From NCBI RefSeq assembly GCF_003721435.2, contig NZ_CP054585.1, positions 1,178,001 through 1,242,000 on the forward strand: 64,000 nucleotides of DNA, written 5' to 3'. Numbering within the stretch: the stretch's first letter is position 1; each line of letters begins with the position of its first letter. This stretch comes from Halorubrum sp. CBA1229 (GTDB lineage Archaea; Halobacteriota; Halobacteria; Halobacteriales; Haloferacaceae). The position numbers and the translations under genes were made by a program. Shown piece after piece: positions 53,835 through 63,157 of the stretch. Under the pieces are notes generated by a model that worked only from the letters and a program-made list of their open reading frames with translations, did not search any database and had not been told where the DNA came from.

Positions 53835-56528
53835 CTACCGGAACCGGCCGAGCAGCCGGTAGTCGTGGTCGGGCTCGTACCGGCGGAACAGCAGGCTGTT
53901 GGTGAGGACGCTCACGCTGGAGAACGCCATCGCGCCGGCGGCGAGCACGGGCTGAAGCAGTCCGAGCGACGCCAGCGGGATCATCGCCGTGTTGTACCCG
54001 AGCGCCCACACGAGGTTCTGTTTGATCTTCTGGAGCGTCGCGTCGGAGATGCGGATGGCCTTCACCACGTCCAGCGGGTCGTCCCGCATCAGGGTCACGT
54101 CCGCGGCCTCGATGGCGACGTCGGTTCCCGAGCCGATGGCGGTCCCGACGTAGGCGACCGCGAGCGCCGGCGCGTCGTTGACGCCGTCGCCGACCATCAT
54201 CGCCCGTCGGCCGTCAGCTTGGATCGCTTCGACGGCGTCGGACTTGTCCTCGGGGAGGACCCCGGCGCGGACGTTCTCGGGGTCGATCCCGACCCGCTCG
54301 GCGACGGCGCGGGCGGTACGCTCGTTGTCGCCGGTGATCATCATCACGTCGATGCCCCGGTCGCGGAGCGCGGCGACGGCGTCCGCCGCGCTCGGCTTGA
54401 CCGTGTCGGCGTCGGCGACGACGCCGGCCAGCTCGCCCCGGTACGCGACGAGCATCGCCGTCTTCCCCTCGCGTTCGAGGCGTTCCATCGTCTCGGCCGC
54501 GGGCGAGGCGTCGATCCCCTCGTCCGCCAGCAGCTTGCGGTTGCCGACCAAGACCTCGTCGCCACCGTCGGACGAGTCCGACGAGCCTCCGGCAAAGCCG
54601 GAGACCTCCACCGTCGCGCGGACCCCGTGACCGGGGACGTTCTCGAAGTCGTCAGGGTCGGGGACCTCCAGGCCGCGCTCGCGGGCGCCCTCGACGATGG
54701 CGCGCGCGAGGGGGTGCTCGCTGCCGCGCTCGGCGATCGCGGCGAGCCGGAGCACGTCGTTCTCCCCGAGGCGGTCGGCGTCCGGGCTCGCGAGGTCGCC
54801 CTCGCCGGCGTCCGTCTGCGACGCCGTCCCGCCGTCGGGGATCGGGTTGCCGTCGCGGTCGAACGCGACCACGTCCGTCAGCTCCATCTCGCCCTCGGTG
54901 AGCGTCCCCGTCTTGTCGAAGACGACGGTGTCGACGTCCTTGGCGCGTTCGAGCACGTCACCGCCTTTAAAAAGGACGCCGTTGCCGGCGCCGATCGTGG
55001 TGCCGACCATCGTCGCGGCCGGCGTCGCCAGTCCCAGCGCGCAGGGACAGGCGATGAGGACGGCGGAAGCGAACACGACGATGGCGAACTCGAAGACCGA
55101 GACGCCGCCGCCGGCGGCCGCCGGACCGCCCGCGACGAGCCCCCACAGCGGGAGCCCGTCGACGAACCCGGCGAGCGCCTCGGGGAACAGGAACCAGACC
55201 GCCGCCCAGAGGACCGCGTTGGCGATGACCGCCGGCACGAAGTACGCCGAGATCCGGTCGGCGAGGTTCTGGATATCGGGCTGGCGCGACTGCGCCTCCT
55301 TCACCGTCCGGACGATCTGCTGGAGGGCGGTGTCCGCACCGACCTTGGTCGCCTCGACGACGAGCGCGCCGTTCTCGTTGATCGTGGAGCCGACCACCTC
55401 GTCGCCCGCCTCCTTCTCGACCGGGACGGACTCGCCGGTCACCATCGACTCGTCGACCGCGCTCTGGCCGTCGACGACGACCCCGTCCGTCGGGATCTGC
55501 TCGCCCGGGCGGATCTTCATCCGATCGCCGACCTCGACCTCGTCGAGGGGGACCTCCTCCTCGTTGCCGTCCTCGTCGACGAGCGTGGCGGTGTCGGCCT
55601 CCATCTCCAGGAGCTTGCGGAGCGCCTCGCCGGCCTGTCCCTTCGAGCGGGCCTCGAGGTAGTTACCGAGCGTGATGAACACGAGGATGAGCGCCGCCGT
55701 GTCGAAGTAGACCCCGCCGGCGATCACGTCCAGCAGGACCGCGACGGAGTAGACGTACGCGGTGGTCGACCCCAGCGCGATCAGCACGTCCATGTTGGCG
55801 CGCCCGTTCGTCACGAGCGCCTTGTAGGAGTTCCTGTAGAACGGGCGGCCTAAGACGACCTGCACGGGCGTCGCGAGCAGGAACTGCACCCAGCCGACCG
55901 AGACGCCGAAGACGGTCTCCGGGAAGAGCGCCCCGTCGAGCAGCAGGTGGTCGGCCATGAACAGCAGCAGCGGCACCGAGAGGACCGCCCCGAAGAGCGT
56001 CAGCCGGAGCTGTTTGCGGATCTCCTCCTCGCGGGCCGCGTCGCGGGCGTCCTGACCGGAGTCGCCGCTCGACCCCTCACCGTCGGCCCCGTCGCCGTCC
56101 TCGTCGCGCTCCCGGACCGGCGAGTAGCCCGCCGACTCGATCGCGTCGTAGAGGTCGCCGAGCGAGGCGTCGGCCGGGTTGTACCTGACCTGCGCCTCGT
56201 CGGTCGCGTAGTTCACGGTCGCCTCGATCACGCCGGGCGTCGATTCGAGGGCGTCCGCGTTGGCCTCCGCGCAGTTCGCGCAGGACATGTCCGTGATCGC
56301 GACGGTGACGGTCTCGGTGACCGCGCCGTACCCCGCGGACTCGATCGCGTCGAATATCTCGCCGAGCGATACCGCCTCGGGGTCGTACTCGACCGACCCC
56401 TCGTCGGTGGCGTAGTTGGCGTTCGCCGACGCCACCCCGTCGAGGTCGTCGAGGGCGTCCTCGATCGACGCCGAGCAGTTGGCGCAGGACATCCCCGTGA
56501 CGTTCAGGTGGGCTGTTCTCGTTGGCAT
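53835..56528 (-). CDS. copA: copper-translocating P1B-type ATPase
   Basis: The 897-residue pump exports Cu(I). Two N-terminal metal-binding domains have GMSCANC and DMSCANC. The membrane part has the CPC copper motif (ACPCALGLA), with phosphorylation motif DKTGT, SEHPLA, and [10 protein letters not shown] for the nucleotide part, and the C-terminal [15 protein letters not shown]. Eight membrane spans and length are normal for CopA with two domains. The linker after the second metal domain is acidic. It is followed upstream by the Lrp-TRASH regulator and CopZ, forming a copper module. Confidence 0.95.
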   Translation of the reverse strand: MPTRTAHLNVTGMSCANCSASIEDALDDLDGVASANANYATDEGSVEYDPEAVSLGEIFDAIESAGYGAVTETVTVAITDMSCANCAEANADALESTPGVIEATVNYATDEAQVRYNPADASLGDLYDAIESAGYSPVRERDEDGDGADGEGSSGDSGQDARDAAREEEIRKQLRLTLFGAVLSVPLLLFMADHLLLDGALFPETVFGVSVGWVQFLLATPVQVVLGRPFYRNSYKALVTNGRANMDVLIALGSTTAYVYSVAVLLDVIAGGVYFDTAALILVFITLGNYLEARSKGQAGEALRKLLEMEADTATLVDEDGNEEEVPLDEVEVGDRMKIRPGEQIPTDGVVVDGQSAVDESMVTGESVPVEKEAGDEVVGSTINENGALVVEATKVGADTALQQIVRTVKEAQSRQPDIQNLADRISAYFVPAVIANAVLWAAVWFLFPEALAGFVDGLPLWGLVAGGPAAAGGGVSVFEFAIVVFASAVLIACPCALGLATPAATMVGTTIGAGNGVLFKGGDVLERAKDVDTVVFDKTGTLTEGEMELTDVVAFDRDGNPIPDGGTASQTDAGEGDLASPDADRLGENDVLRLAAIAERGSEHPLARAIVEGARERGLEVPDPDDFENVPGHGVRATVEVSGFAGGSSDSSDGGDEVLVGNRKLLADEGIDASPAAETMERLEREGKTAMLVAYRGELAGVVADADTVKPSAADAVAALRDRGIDVMMITGDNERTARAVAERVGIDPENVRAGVLPEDKSDAVEAIQADGRRAMMVGDGVNDAPALAVAYVGTAIGSGTDVAIEAADVTLMRDDPLDVVKAIRISDATLQKIKQNLVWALGYNTAMIPLASLGLLQPVLAAGAMAFSSVSVLTNSLLFRRYEPDHDYRLLGRFR

Positions 56529-56672
56529 GTGTACTACTACGTGTTCCCCCCTTAGGCGGTTTTCTGCTTCGAGATCGGGGGTTCGATCGGGGCGTAACCT
56601 TCGATTCCAAAGCGACCGGGACGGACAAGGCGTCAGTGAGAGATGAGGGCGGGACGAGGGGCGAAACCGCTC

Positions 56673-56853
56673 TTAAAAAGGCGGTGGCGCGCGCCTCCGA
56701 GCGGGCCGTCGGCCCGCGAGAAGCACGCGCGAGGGAGTCGGACCGGCGCCGCGGCGCCGGTCCGACGAGGTTGGGGAGGCGTGAGGTGCTGTGCTGTTGG
56801 GGGCAGGTGGGACTTTGGAGGTGTGCTCCGCATAGCCACTAGACACTTATAAA
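56673..56853 (-). repeat. interspersed structured element, copy 4 (short)
   Basis: At 181 bp this copy lacks the long stem. It keeps TTAAAAA at the left, GCGGTGGCGCGCGCCT, a hairpin GGGCCG/CGGCCC, stem 1 GTCGGACCGGCGCC/GGCGCCGGTCCGAC (14 perfect pairs), and the core GAGGTTGGGGAGGCGTGAGG, followed by GGTGGGACTTTGGAGG and TTATAAA at the right (56847). On the minus strand it ends in TTTTTAA, a plausible terminator. It sits between copA and the Lrp-TRASH gene. Confidence 0.78.
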
Positions 56854-56936
56854 CGAGCCACTGCGACTTCGGAGGCAGCCACGGGCTCGAAAACGGAACG
56901 AAACCGAGCGGGAGGGAGACCGACCGCTCCGCCGAA

Positions 56937-57551
56937 TTACGCCCCTTCCTCCAGACGCTGGTACCGCTCTCGGAACCGCGACAGGCAGGACGGACAGCAG
57001 AAGTGGTACACCTCGTCGTCGATTCGGGCCGTCTCGCCCTCGCTGTCGACGGTGTTCGAACACTCCGCGCAGGTCAGCGCGAACTCCACGCCCTCGATCG
57101 AGGGCGTCCACTCGAACTCGTCGACCAGCGTGACGGCGTAGTCGTCGACGGCGATCCCGTCGAACAGGCCGGCGACCCACTCCCGCGCGGTCCGCCCGTC
57201 GACGCGGGCGTACACCCGGAGGTCGCCCTCGGCCGTGACGAACACGTGCTCGACGGCGTCGGCGTCCCGGGCGCGCTCGCGGGCCTCGTCGAGGGGGGCC
57301 GCCCCGTCGGACGACGCGCCGCCGACCGGCAGCTCCACGTCCACCAACACGGGGACGCCCGCCCGGAGCTTCGTGCGGTCGACGTCGACCGTGAACCCCT
57401 GGATGACGCCGGTCTCCTCCAGCCGCGTGACGCGGTCGGAGACCGCCGGTCCCGACAGCCCCACGCGCTCGCCGATCTCGCTGAACGGCCGGCGGGCGTC
57501 CTCGGCCAGCAGCGACAGGATCTCCAAGTCCGTCTCGTCGAGGTCGCGCAT
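56937..57551 (-). CDS. Lrp/AsnC-family regulator with TRASH metal domain
   Basis: The 204-residue protein starts MRDLDETDLEILSLLAEDAR, with an Lrp-type winged helix (PFSEIGERVGLSGPAVSDRVTRLEE) and RAM-like middle. The C terminus carries a TRASH motif, CAECS...VYHFCCPSC, a treble-clef site for heavy metals. In haloarchaea such Lrp-TRASH proteins regulate copper export. Here it lies between copA and copZ, which supports copper sensing. Its ATG (57551) is supported by the MRDLDETD family start. Confidence 0.9.
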   Translation of the reverse strand: MRDLDETDLEILSLLAEDARRPFSEIGERVGLSGPAVSDRVTRLEETGVIQGFTVDVDRTKLRAGVPVLVDVELPVGGASSDGAAPLDEARERARDADAVEHVFVTAEGDLRVYARVDGRTAREWVAGLFDGIAVDDYAVTLVDEFEWTPSIEGVEFALTCAECSNTVDSEGETARIDDEVYHFCCPSCLSRFRERYQRLEEGA

Positions 57552-57683
57552 ACCCGAGACGACGACCTCGCGACACAAGACGGTTGCCCCGGTTCGCTTA
57601 CGATTCCAAAGTCAAAACGGACGGGAAGCCGCTGTCGCGAAGCAATAACCGACAAACGTCTCCCCCGCGTACGGGTAACTGTA

Positions 57684-57881
57684 ATGAGCCGAACGCTCAC
57701 CGTCGAAGGGATGTCCTGTGAACACTGCGAGCAGAGCGTCGCGGAGGCGCTCGAGGGGGTCGCGGGCGTCGAGAGCGCGAGCGCCGACCGCGAGAGCGCG
57801 TCGGCGACCGTCGAGGGCGACGCCGACCCGGACGCGCTCGTGGCCGCGGTGGACGAGGCGGGCTACGACGCGTCCGCTTAA
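57684..57881 (+). CDS. copZ: copper chaperone CopZ
   Basis: This 65-residue HMA-domain protein delivers Cu(I) to CopA. The metal site is GMSCEHC (C12, C15), with the rest the standard beta-alpha-beta-beta-alpha-beta sequence ending EAGYDASA. It is divergent from the Lrp-TRASH gene, sharing the gap 57552-57683. Confidence 0.93.
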   Translation: MSRTLTVEGMSCEHCEQSVAEALEGVAGVESASADRESASATVEGDADPDALVAAVDEAGYDASA

Positions 57882-57887
57882 AAAAAA
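57880..57887 (-). terminator. T8 terminator of the oxoacid dehydrogenase operon
   Basis: Eight A on the plus strand, eight T on the minus strand, begin 25 bases after the lpdA stop. This fits an archaeal terminator. The run overlaps the copZ stop codon, so the two convergent genes share it. Confidence 0.6.
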
Positions 57888-57911
57888 CGTAGCAGTCGAC
57901 TCGGCTCGCGA

Positions 57912-59339
57912 CTACCGATTCAGCGTGTGAATCGCCTGGCCGCGGGCGTTCTCCGCGGCCTCCATCACCGCCTCCGCGAGCGTGGGGTGCGTGTGGACCG
58001 TCGCCGCCACGTCCTCCAGCGTCGCCCCCATCTCGATCGCGAGCGCGACCTCGGCGACCAGCTCGGAGGCCTCCGGCCCGACGATCTGCCCGCCGAGCAC
58101 GAAGCCGGTCTCCTCGTCGGCGACGAGCCGGACGAACCCCTCGGTGTGGCCCGTCGTCATCGCGCGCCCGGAGGCGTTGAACGGCATCTCGCCGACGACC
58201 GGGTCGAACCCCTCGGCCTCGGCCTCCGCCTCGGTCATGCCGACCGTCCCGATCTCGGGGTCGGTGAAGACGGCCGCGGGGATCGCCTGCTGGTCGAGCG
58301 CGGCCGGCTCGCCGGCGATCACCTCGGCGGCGACGATCCCCTCCGTCGAGGCCGCGTGCGCGAGCATCGGCTCGCCCGCCACGTCGCCGACGGCGTGGAT
58401 ATGCTCGACCGCGCTCCGCGTCCGGTCGTCCGTCTCGATGAAGCCGCGGTCGTCCGTCTCGATCCCCGCGTTCTCCGGGTCGAGCCCGTCCGTGACCGGC
58501 TGGCGGCCGACGGCGACGAGGATTTTATCGACGCCGTACGTCGACTCTTCTCCCTCGTCCGTTTCCGTGTGCAAGAGGTAGCCGCCGTCGGCCGCCTCGG
58601 ACCACTCGCTCGCGCCCTCGCCGAAGGAGAACTCGACGCCCAGCTCCTCGGCGCGCTTGCGGACGATCCGCTTCACGTCGTCCTCGTAGGGGTCGAGGAT
58701 GTCGTCGAGCATCTCGACGACGGTCACGTCGGCGCCGAGCTTCGCGTACGTCGTCGCCAGCTCCATGCCGATGTAGCCGCCGCCGACGATCCCGAGCCGG
58801 TCCGGAACCGTGTCGGCGTCGAGCGCGTCGGCCGAGGTCCAGACGTGGTCCTCGGCGAAGTCGAAGCCGGGGATCTGGACCGGGCGCGACCCGGTCGCGA
58901 CGATCGCGTGTTCGAACTCGATCGACTCGGAGCCCTGCCCCTCGCCGCCGTGAGCGACGCGCGCGGTGTGCTCGTCGACGAACGAGGCGGTCCCCGGCAC
59001 GAGGTTGACGCCGTTGGCCTTACAGAGCTTCTCGACGCCGCTCGTCAGCCGGTCGACCACGCCGTCCTTCCACTCGACCATCTTCCCCATGTCGACGGCG
59101 GGGTCCGCGTGGACCCCCATGAACTCCGCGTTTCCGGCCTCGTGGGCGAGGCCGCTCCCCGTGATCAGCGCCTTCGAGGGGATACAGCCGCGGTTCAGGC
59201 AGGCACCCCCGTAGGCGTCCTTCTCGACGAGCGTCGTGTCGAGCCCCTCCTGCGCGGCGCGGATGGCGGCGACGTAGCCGCCCGGTCCGCCCCCGATCAC
59301 CAGTACTTCCGTTCCGGTTGCGATGTCTCCGACGACCAT
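57912..59339 (-). CDS. lpdA: dihydrolipoyl dehydrogenase (E3)
   Basis: The 475-residue flavoprotein reoxidises the lipoyl group. FAD motif is VIGGGPGGYVAA, the redox-active disulphide is GGACLNRGCIPSK, the NAD site GIVGGGYIGMELA, and the C-terminal active-site HTHPTLAEA. It closes the operon E1alpha-E1beta-E2-E3; its ATG overlaps the E2 stop by one base (TAATG). Confidence 0.95.
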   Translation of the reverse strand: MVVGDIATGTEVLVIGGGPGGYVAAIRAAQEGLDTTLVEKDAYGGACLNRGCIPSKALITGSGLAHEAGNAEFMGVHADPAVDMGKMVEWKDGVVDRLTSGVEKLCKANGVNLVPGTASFVDEHTARVAHGGEGQGSESIEFEHAIVATGSRPVQIPGFDFAEDHVWTSADALDADTVPDRLGIVGGGYIGMELATTYAKLGADVTVVEMLDDILDPYEDDVKRIVRKRAEELGVEFSFGEGASEWSEAADGGYLLHTETDEGEESTYGVDKILVAVGRQPVTDGLDPENAGIETDDRGFIETDDRTRSAVEHIHAVGDVAGEPMLAHAASTEGIVAAEVIAGEPAALDQQAIPAAVFTDPEIGTVGMTEAEAEAEGFDPVVGEMPFNASGRAMTTGHTEGFVRLVADEETGFVLGGQIVGPEASELVAEVALAIEMGATLEDVAATVHTHPTLAEAVMEAAENARGQAIHTLNR

Positions 59340-61006
59340 TATTGAGTCAACAGCAGCAGCGGGTGTTCAAGGTGTTCCATTACGGTGTTCGCGAACTCGG
59401 CCGCCACCGCGCCGTCGACGACGCGGTGGTCGATCGACAGCGACAGCGGCAGCGTCGGCGCCGCGACGACCTCGCCGTCGCGGACGACCGGCCGCTCCTC
59501 GATGGCGCCGAGCCCTAAGATCGCGGTCTCGGGGTAGTTGATGATCGGCGTGGCGTACTCCCCGCCGATGGCGCCGAAGTTGGTGACGCTGAACGTGCTC
59601 CCCTTCATTTCCGCGGGCTTCAGCGTCCGCTCCCGGGCGCGCGTCGCGAGGTCGCGCACCTCCGCGGCCAGCTCGAAGAGCCCCTTCTCGTCGACGTCGT
59701 CGACGACGGGGACCATCAGTCCGGCGTCGGTCGCGACCGCGATCCCGAGGTTGTACTCCTTTTTTAAGACGATCTCCTCGTCGTCCTCGCGCAGCTCGCT
59801 GTTGAGGTAGGGGTGCTCTTTCAGCCCCGCGACGATCGCCTTCATCACGAACGGCATGTAGGTGAGCTTCACGCCGGCCTCCTCCGCCTGCGGTTTCAGC
59901 TCCTCGCGCGCCGCCACGAGGGCGTCGACCTCGGCGGTGTCGTGGTGGCTGACGTGCGGGGCGGTGAACTTCGATCGCTCCATCTGCTTCCCGATGGTGC
60001 GGCGCACCCCGCGGTAGGGGACGGTCTCGTCGCCCGCGTCGGGCGCGGTCGCCTCGTCGCCGGCGGCGGACGCGCTCGCCGCGGGCGTGCCCGCGTCAGC
60101 GGTCGCGGCCGCCGTGCTGTCCAAGTCGACCGGCTCCGGTTCGGGCGCCGACTCGGCCGCCGTCGCCGACTCCAGCGCGTCGGCGTACGCCCGCACGTCC
60201 TCGCCCGTGACGAACGCCTCGCCGTCGCGGGTCTCGTCGGTCGGCACGTCGTCGACGTCGACGTCGAGGTCGCGCGCGAGCTTCCGCGTCGCCGGGGTCG
60301 CGAGCGTCGTCTCGCGGCCGGCCGGCTCGGGGGCCGCGCCGGAATCGGCGGTCGCCGAGGGCTCGGCGGCGCCCTCCTCGCCGCGCTTGCTCACTGCGGA
60401 CTCGCGGTCGCCCGAGCCGACGTCGGTCGGCGTCGGCGCGGGCCGCGGTTCGGGGGCGTCGTCGCCGGGGCCGCCAGCCTCGGCGCTCCCGCCTCCTCCT
60501 TCCGCGTGCGCCCGCACGTCGGCCTCGGTGACGCGGCCGCCGGGGCCGCTCCCGTCGACCGCGGCGACGTCGACGCCGAGTTCGCGCGCGAGCCGGCGGG
60601 CGGACGGCGGCGCGAAGGTGCGGCCGCTGGGCGTCTCCGGCTCCGACTCGACGGCGGCGTCCGCCTCGGTCGGCTCCGGTTCGCTCGCATCCGGGCTCGC
60701 CTCGTCGGCCTCCTCCTCGTGGGCGGCCGAGCCGGTCTCGTCGGTCGGCTCCTCGGCGCCCACATCGTCGACGCGGAACGAGATGATCACGTCGCCGACG
60801 GGGACCATCTCGCCCTCCTCGACGAACAGCTCCTCGACGGTCCCGTCGTAGCTCGACGGGACCTCGACGAGCGCCTTGTCCGTCTCGACCTCCGCGACCG
60901 GCTGGTCCTCCTCGACGCGGTCGCCGGGGGCGACGAGCCACGACACCAGCTCGCCCTCCGCGACGCCCTCGCCGACGTCGGGCAGCCTGAACTCCTCGAC
61001 TGTCAT
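59339..61006 (-). CDS. dihydrolipoamide acyltransferase (E2)
   Basis: The 555-residue protein has one lipoyl domain with lysine in VETDKALVEVPS, then an Ala/Asp/Glu-rich linker. Two peripheral subunit-binding domains follow: PPSARRLARELGVDVAAVDG with GPGGRVTEADV, and TPATRKLARDLDVDVDD with EAFVTGEDVRAYAD. The catalytic domain has the HRVVDG motif (SIDHRVVDGA). Two binding domains are unusual for an archaeal E2 (usually one). The acyl group cannot be read from sequence. Confidence 0.92.
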   Translation of the reverse strand: MTVEEFRLPDVGEGVAEGELVSWLVAPGDRVEEDQPVAEVETDKALVEVPSSYDGTVEELFVEEGEMVPVGDVIISFRVDDVGAEEPTDETGSAAHEEEADEASPDASEPEPTEADAAVESEPETPSGRTFAPPSARRLARELGVDVAAVDGSGPGGRVTEADVRAHAEGGGGSAEAGGPGDDAPEPRPAPTPTDVGSGDRESAVSKRGEEGAAEPSATADSGAAPEPAGRETTLATPATRKLARDLDVDVDDVPTDETRDGEAFVTGEDVRAYADALESATAAESAPEPEPVDLDSTAAATADAGTPAASASAAGDEATAPDAGDETVPYRGVRRTIGKQMERSKFTAPHVSHHDTAEVDALVAAREELKPQAEEAGVKLTYMPFVMKAIVAGLKEHPYLNSELREDDEEIVLKKEYNLGIAVATDAGLMVPVVDDVDEKGLFELAAEVRDLATRARERTLKPAEMKGSTFSVTNFGAIGGEYATPIINYPETAILGLGAIEERPVVRDGEVVAAPTLPLSLSIDHRVVDGAVAAEFANTVMEHLEHPLLLLTQ

Positions 61007-61054
61007 GCGTCGACCTCCGCGACTGTCATGTGGTGGATCTCCGCGGGAGCCATC

Positions 61055-62041
61055 TTAAAACTCGACCGCCTCCAAGATTCCCTCCTCGATGCGCGCCGCG
61101 GTCGGGAGGTAGTAGTCCTCCAGCGCGTACAGCGGGTAGGGCACGTCGAAGCCGGTGACGCGCTTGACGGGCGCCTCCTGGTACAACAGCGCCTCCTCTT
61201 GGATGATCGCCGTGATCTCCCCGGCGAGCCCGCCGGTTTTGGGCGCCTCGTGGACGACGACCGCGCGGCCGGTGCGCTCGAAGGCGTCGACGATCGCCTC
61301 GCGGTCCAGCGGGGAGACGGTGCGGAGGTCGACGACCTCGCACTCGATCCCCTCCTCGGCGAGGCTCTCGGCGGCCTCCAGCGTCGGGCGCGTCATGGCG
61401 CCGTAGGTGAACACCGCCACGTCGTCGCCCTCGCGGCGGGTGGCCGCCTCGCCGAGCGGGACGGTGTACGGCTCCTCGGGCACCTCCTCGCGGAACGCGC
61501 GGTAGATGAGCTTCGGTTCGAGGAAGATCACCGGGTCGGGGTCGCGGATCGACGCCGCGAGTAACCCCTTCGCGTCGTACGGCATCGAGGGGATGGCGAC
61601 CTTCAGGCCGGCCTCGTGTGCGTAGAAGGCCTCCTTCGACTCGGAGTGGTGCTCCGGCGCGCGGATCCCCCCGCCGTAGGGGGCTCGCAGCGTCATCGGG
61701 AGGGTGAACCGGCCCCGGCTCCGGGCGCGGAACCGCGCCATGTGGGAGACGATCTGGTCGAAGCCGGGGTACATGAACCCGGAGAACTGGATCTCCGGGA
61801 CCGGCCGCAGCCCCATCGCGGCCATGCCGACCGCGGCGCCGACGATGCCCGACTCCGCCAGCGGGGTGTCAACGACGCGGTCGCCGCCGAACTCGTCGAA
61901 GAGCCCCTCGGTCGCCCGGAAGACGCCGCCGTTCTTCCCGACGTCTTGGCCCAACACGAGGACGTCGTCGTCTTCGCGCATCTCGCTGTACAACCCGTCA
62001 CGCACCGCCTGTACGACGGTGAGGTTCTGTGTGTCGCTCAT
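61055..62041 (-). CDS. 2-oxoacid dehydrogenase E1 beta subunit
   Basis: The 328-residue protein is the transketolase-like beta half of E1, with LTVVQAVRDGLYSEMREDD, LGQDVGKNGGVFRATEGLFDEFG and PLAESGIVGAAVGMA. It pairs with the alpha subunit directly upstream (TAA followed at once by ATG), and E2 is 48 bases downstream. Haloarchaeal complexes of this type have an uncertain substrate (pyruvate versus branched-chain). Confidence 0.94.
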   Translation of the reverse strand: MSDTQNLTVVQAVRDGLYSEMREDDDVLVLGQDVGKNGGVFRATEGLFDEFGGDRVVDTPLAESGIVGAAVGMAAMGLRPVPEIQFSGFMYPGFDQIVSHMARFRARSRGRFTLPMTLRAPYGGGIRAPEHHSESKEAFYAHEAGLKVAIPSMPYDAKGLLAASIRDPDPVIFLEPKLIYRAFREEVPEEPYTVPLGEAATRREGDDVAVFTYGAMTRPTLEAAESLAEEGIECEVVDLRTVSPLDREAIVDAFERTGRAVVVHEAPKTGGLAGEITAIIQEEALLYQEAPVKRVTGFDVPYPLYALEDYYLPTAARIEEGILEAVEF

Positions 62042-63157
62042 TTACTCCTCCAGGAACGCCTCGTCGCCGTGCGCCTCGCGGAAGGCCGCGAACTCCTCCT
62101 GCTGCCGCGCCAGTTCGGACGGGAGCTCAGCGTACGCGTGCTCGAACAGCTCGCTCGGCTCCGGCCGTGCCGCCGCCTCCGCCGCGTCGATCGCGTCGGC
62201 GACGCGCTCCTCGACCGCGGTCTCGATCTCCGCGACGCGCTCGTCGTCGAGGATCGCCTCCGAGCGGAGGTACGCCTCCAGCCGCGGGATCGGGTCCTTC
62301 GCCTTCCAGCGCTCGACCTCCTCGTCGTCGCGGTAGACGGTGGGGTCGTCGGCGGTCGTGTGCGCGCCGAACCGGTACTGGATCGCCTCGATCAGCGTCG
62401 GGCGGGGCCGGTCCGTCTCCGGCCCGCGCGCCTTCTCCACGGCGTCCCGCGTGACGCTGTACACCGCGAGCGGGTCCATCCCGTCGACCTGCACCCCGTC
62501 TATCCCGTACGCCTCGGCCTTCTGGGCCAGCGTCGCGCTCCGGGTCTGCCGCTCGCGAGGCACGGAGATCGCCCACTGGTTGTTGTTACAGAAGAAGACG
62601 GTCGGCGTGTCGAAGACGCCGGCGAAGTTGACCCCCTCGTGGAAGTCGCCCTCGCTGGTCGCGCCGTCGCCGAAGTAACAGAGGAACACCTCGTCGGTGT
62701 CGCGGAGCTTCGCGGCCCACGACGCGCCCGTGGCGTGGGGGACCTGCGAGGCGATGGGGACGGCGACCGGGAAGACGTTGACGCCCTCGGGCGCCTTGTT
62801 GCCGGCCTCGTGGCCCATCCAGTAGAGGAGGGTCTGTTTCAGCGGGAGCCCGCGGACCAGGGCGGCACCGTGCTCGCGGTAGGAGGGGACCATCCAGTCG
62901 TCCTCGGCGAGCGCCGTCGCGGAGCCGATCTGCGCGCCCTCCTGTCCCGACAGCGGCGGGTACGTCCCCATCCGTCCCTGTCGTTGGAGGCTCACCGCCC
63001 GGCCGTCGAAGTGCCGGGCGAGCCGCATGTGTCGGTACATGTCGACGAGCGCCTCGTCGTCGAGGTCGGGGACGTCGCCGACGACTTCGCCGTCCTCGTC
63101 GAGCACGCGGACCGGATCGTCGTACGCTCTGTCGAATACGCTCACGGTCGGACCCAC
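62042..63157 (-). CDS. 2-oxoacid dehydrogenase E1 alpha subunit
   Basis: The 371-residue thiamine-pyrophosphate subunit has the cofactor motif GDGATSEGDFHEGVNFAG ending in NNNQWAIS, plus YRMRL-like MYRHMRLARHFD and QGRMGTYPPLSGQEGAQ near the N terminus. The start is GTG (63157); a GTG at 63145 is the alternative. It is the first gene of the four-gene operon, with AT-rich promoter sequence at about 63190-63225. In Haloferax such complexes are expressed, but growth data have not pinned the substrate. Confidence 0.93.
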   Translation of the reverse strand: MGPTVSVFDRAYDDPVRVLDEDGEVVGDVPDLDDEALVDMYRHMRLARHFDGRAVSLQRQGRMGTYPPLSGQEGAQIGSATALAEDDWMVPSYREHGAALVRGLPLKQTLLYWMGHEAGNKAPEGVNVFPVAVPIASQVPHATGASWAAKLRDTDEVFLCYFGDGATSEGDFHEGVNFAGVFDTPTVFFCNNNQWAISVPRERQTRSATLAQKAEAYGIDGVQVDGMDPLAVYSVTRDAVEKARGPETDRPRPTLIEAIQYRFGAHTTADDPTVYRDDEEVERWKAKDPIPRLEAYLRSEAILDDERVAEIETAVEERVADAIDAAEAAARPEPSELFEHAYAELPSELARQQEEFAAFREAHGDEAFLEE

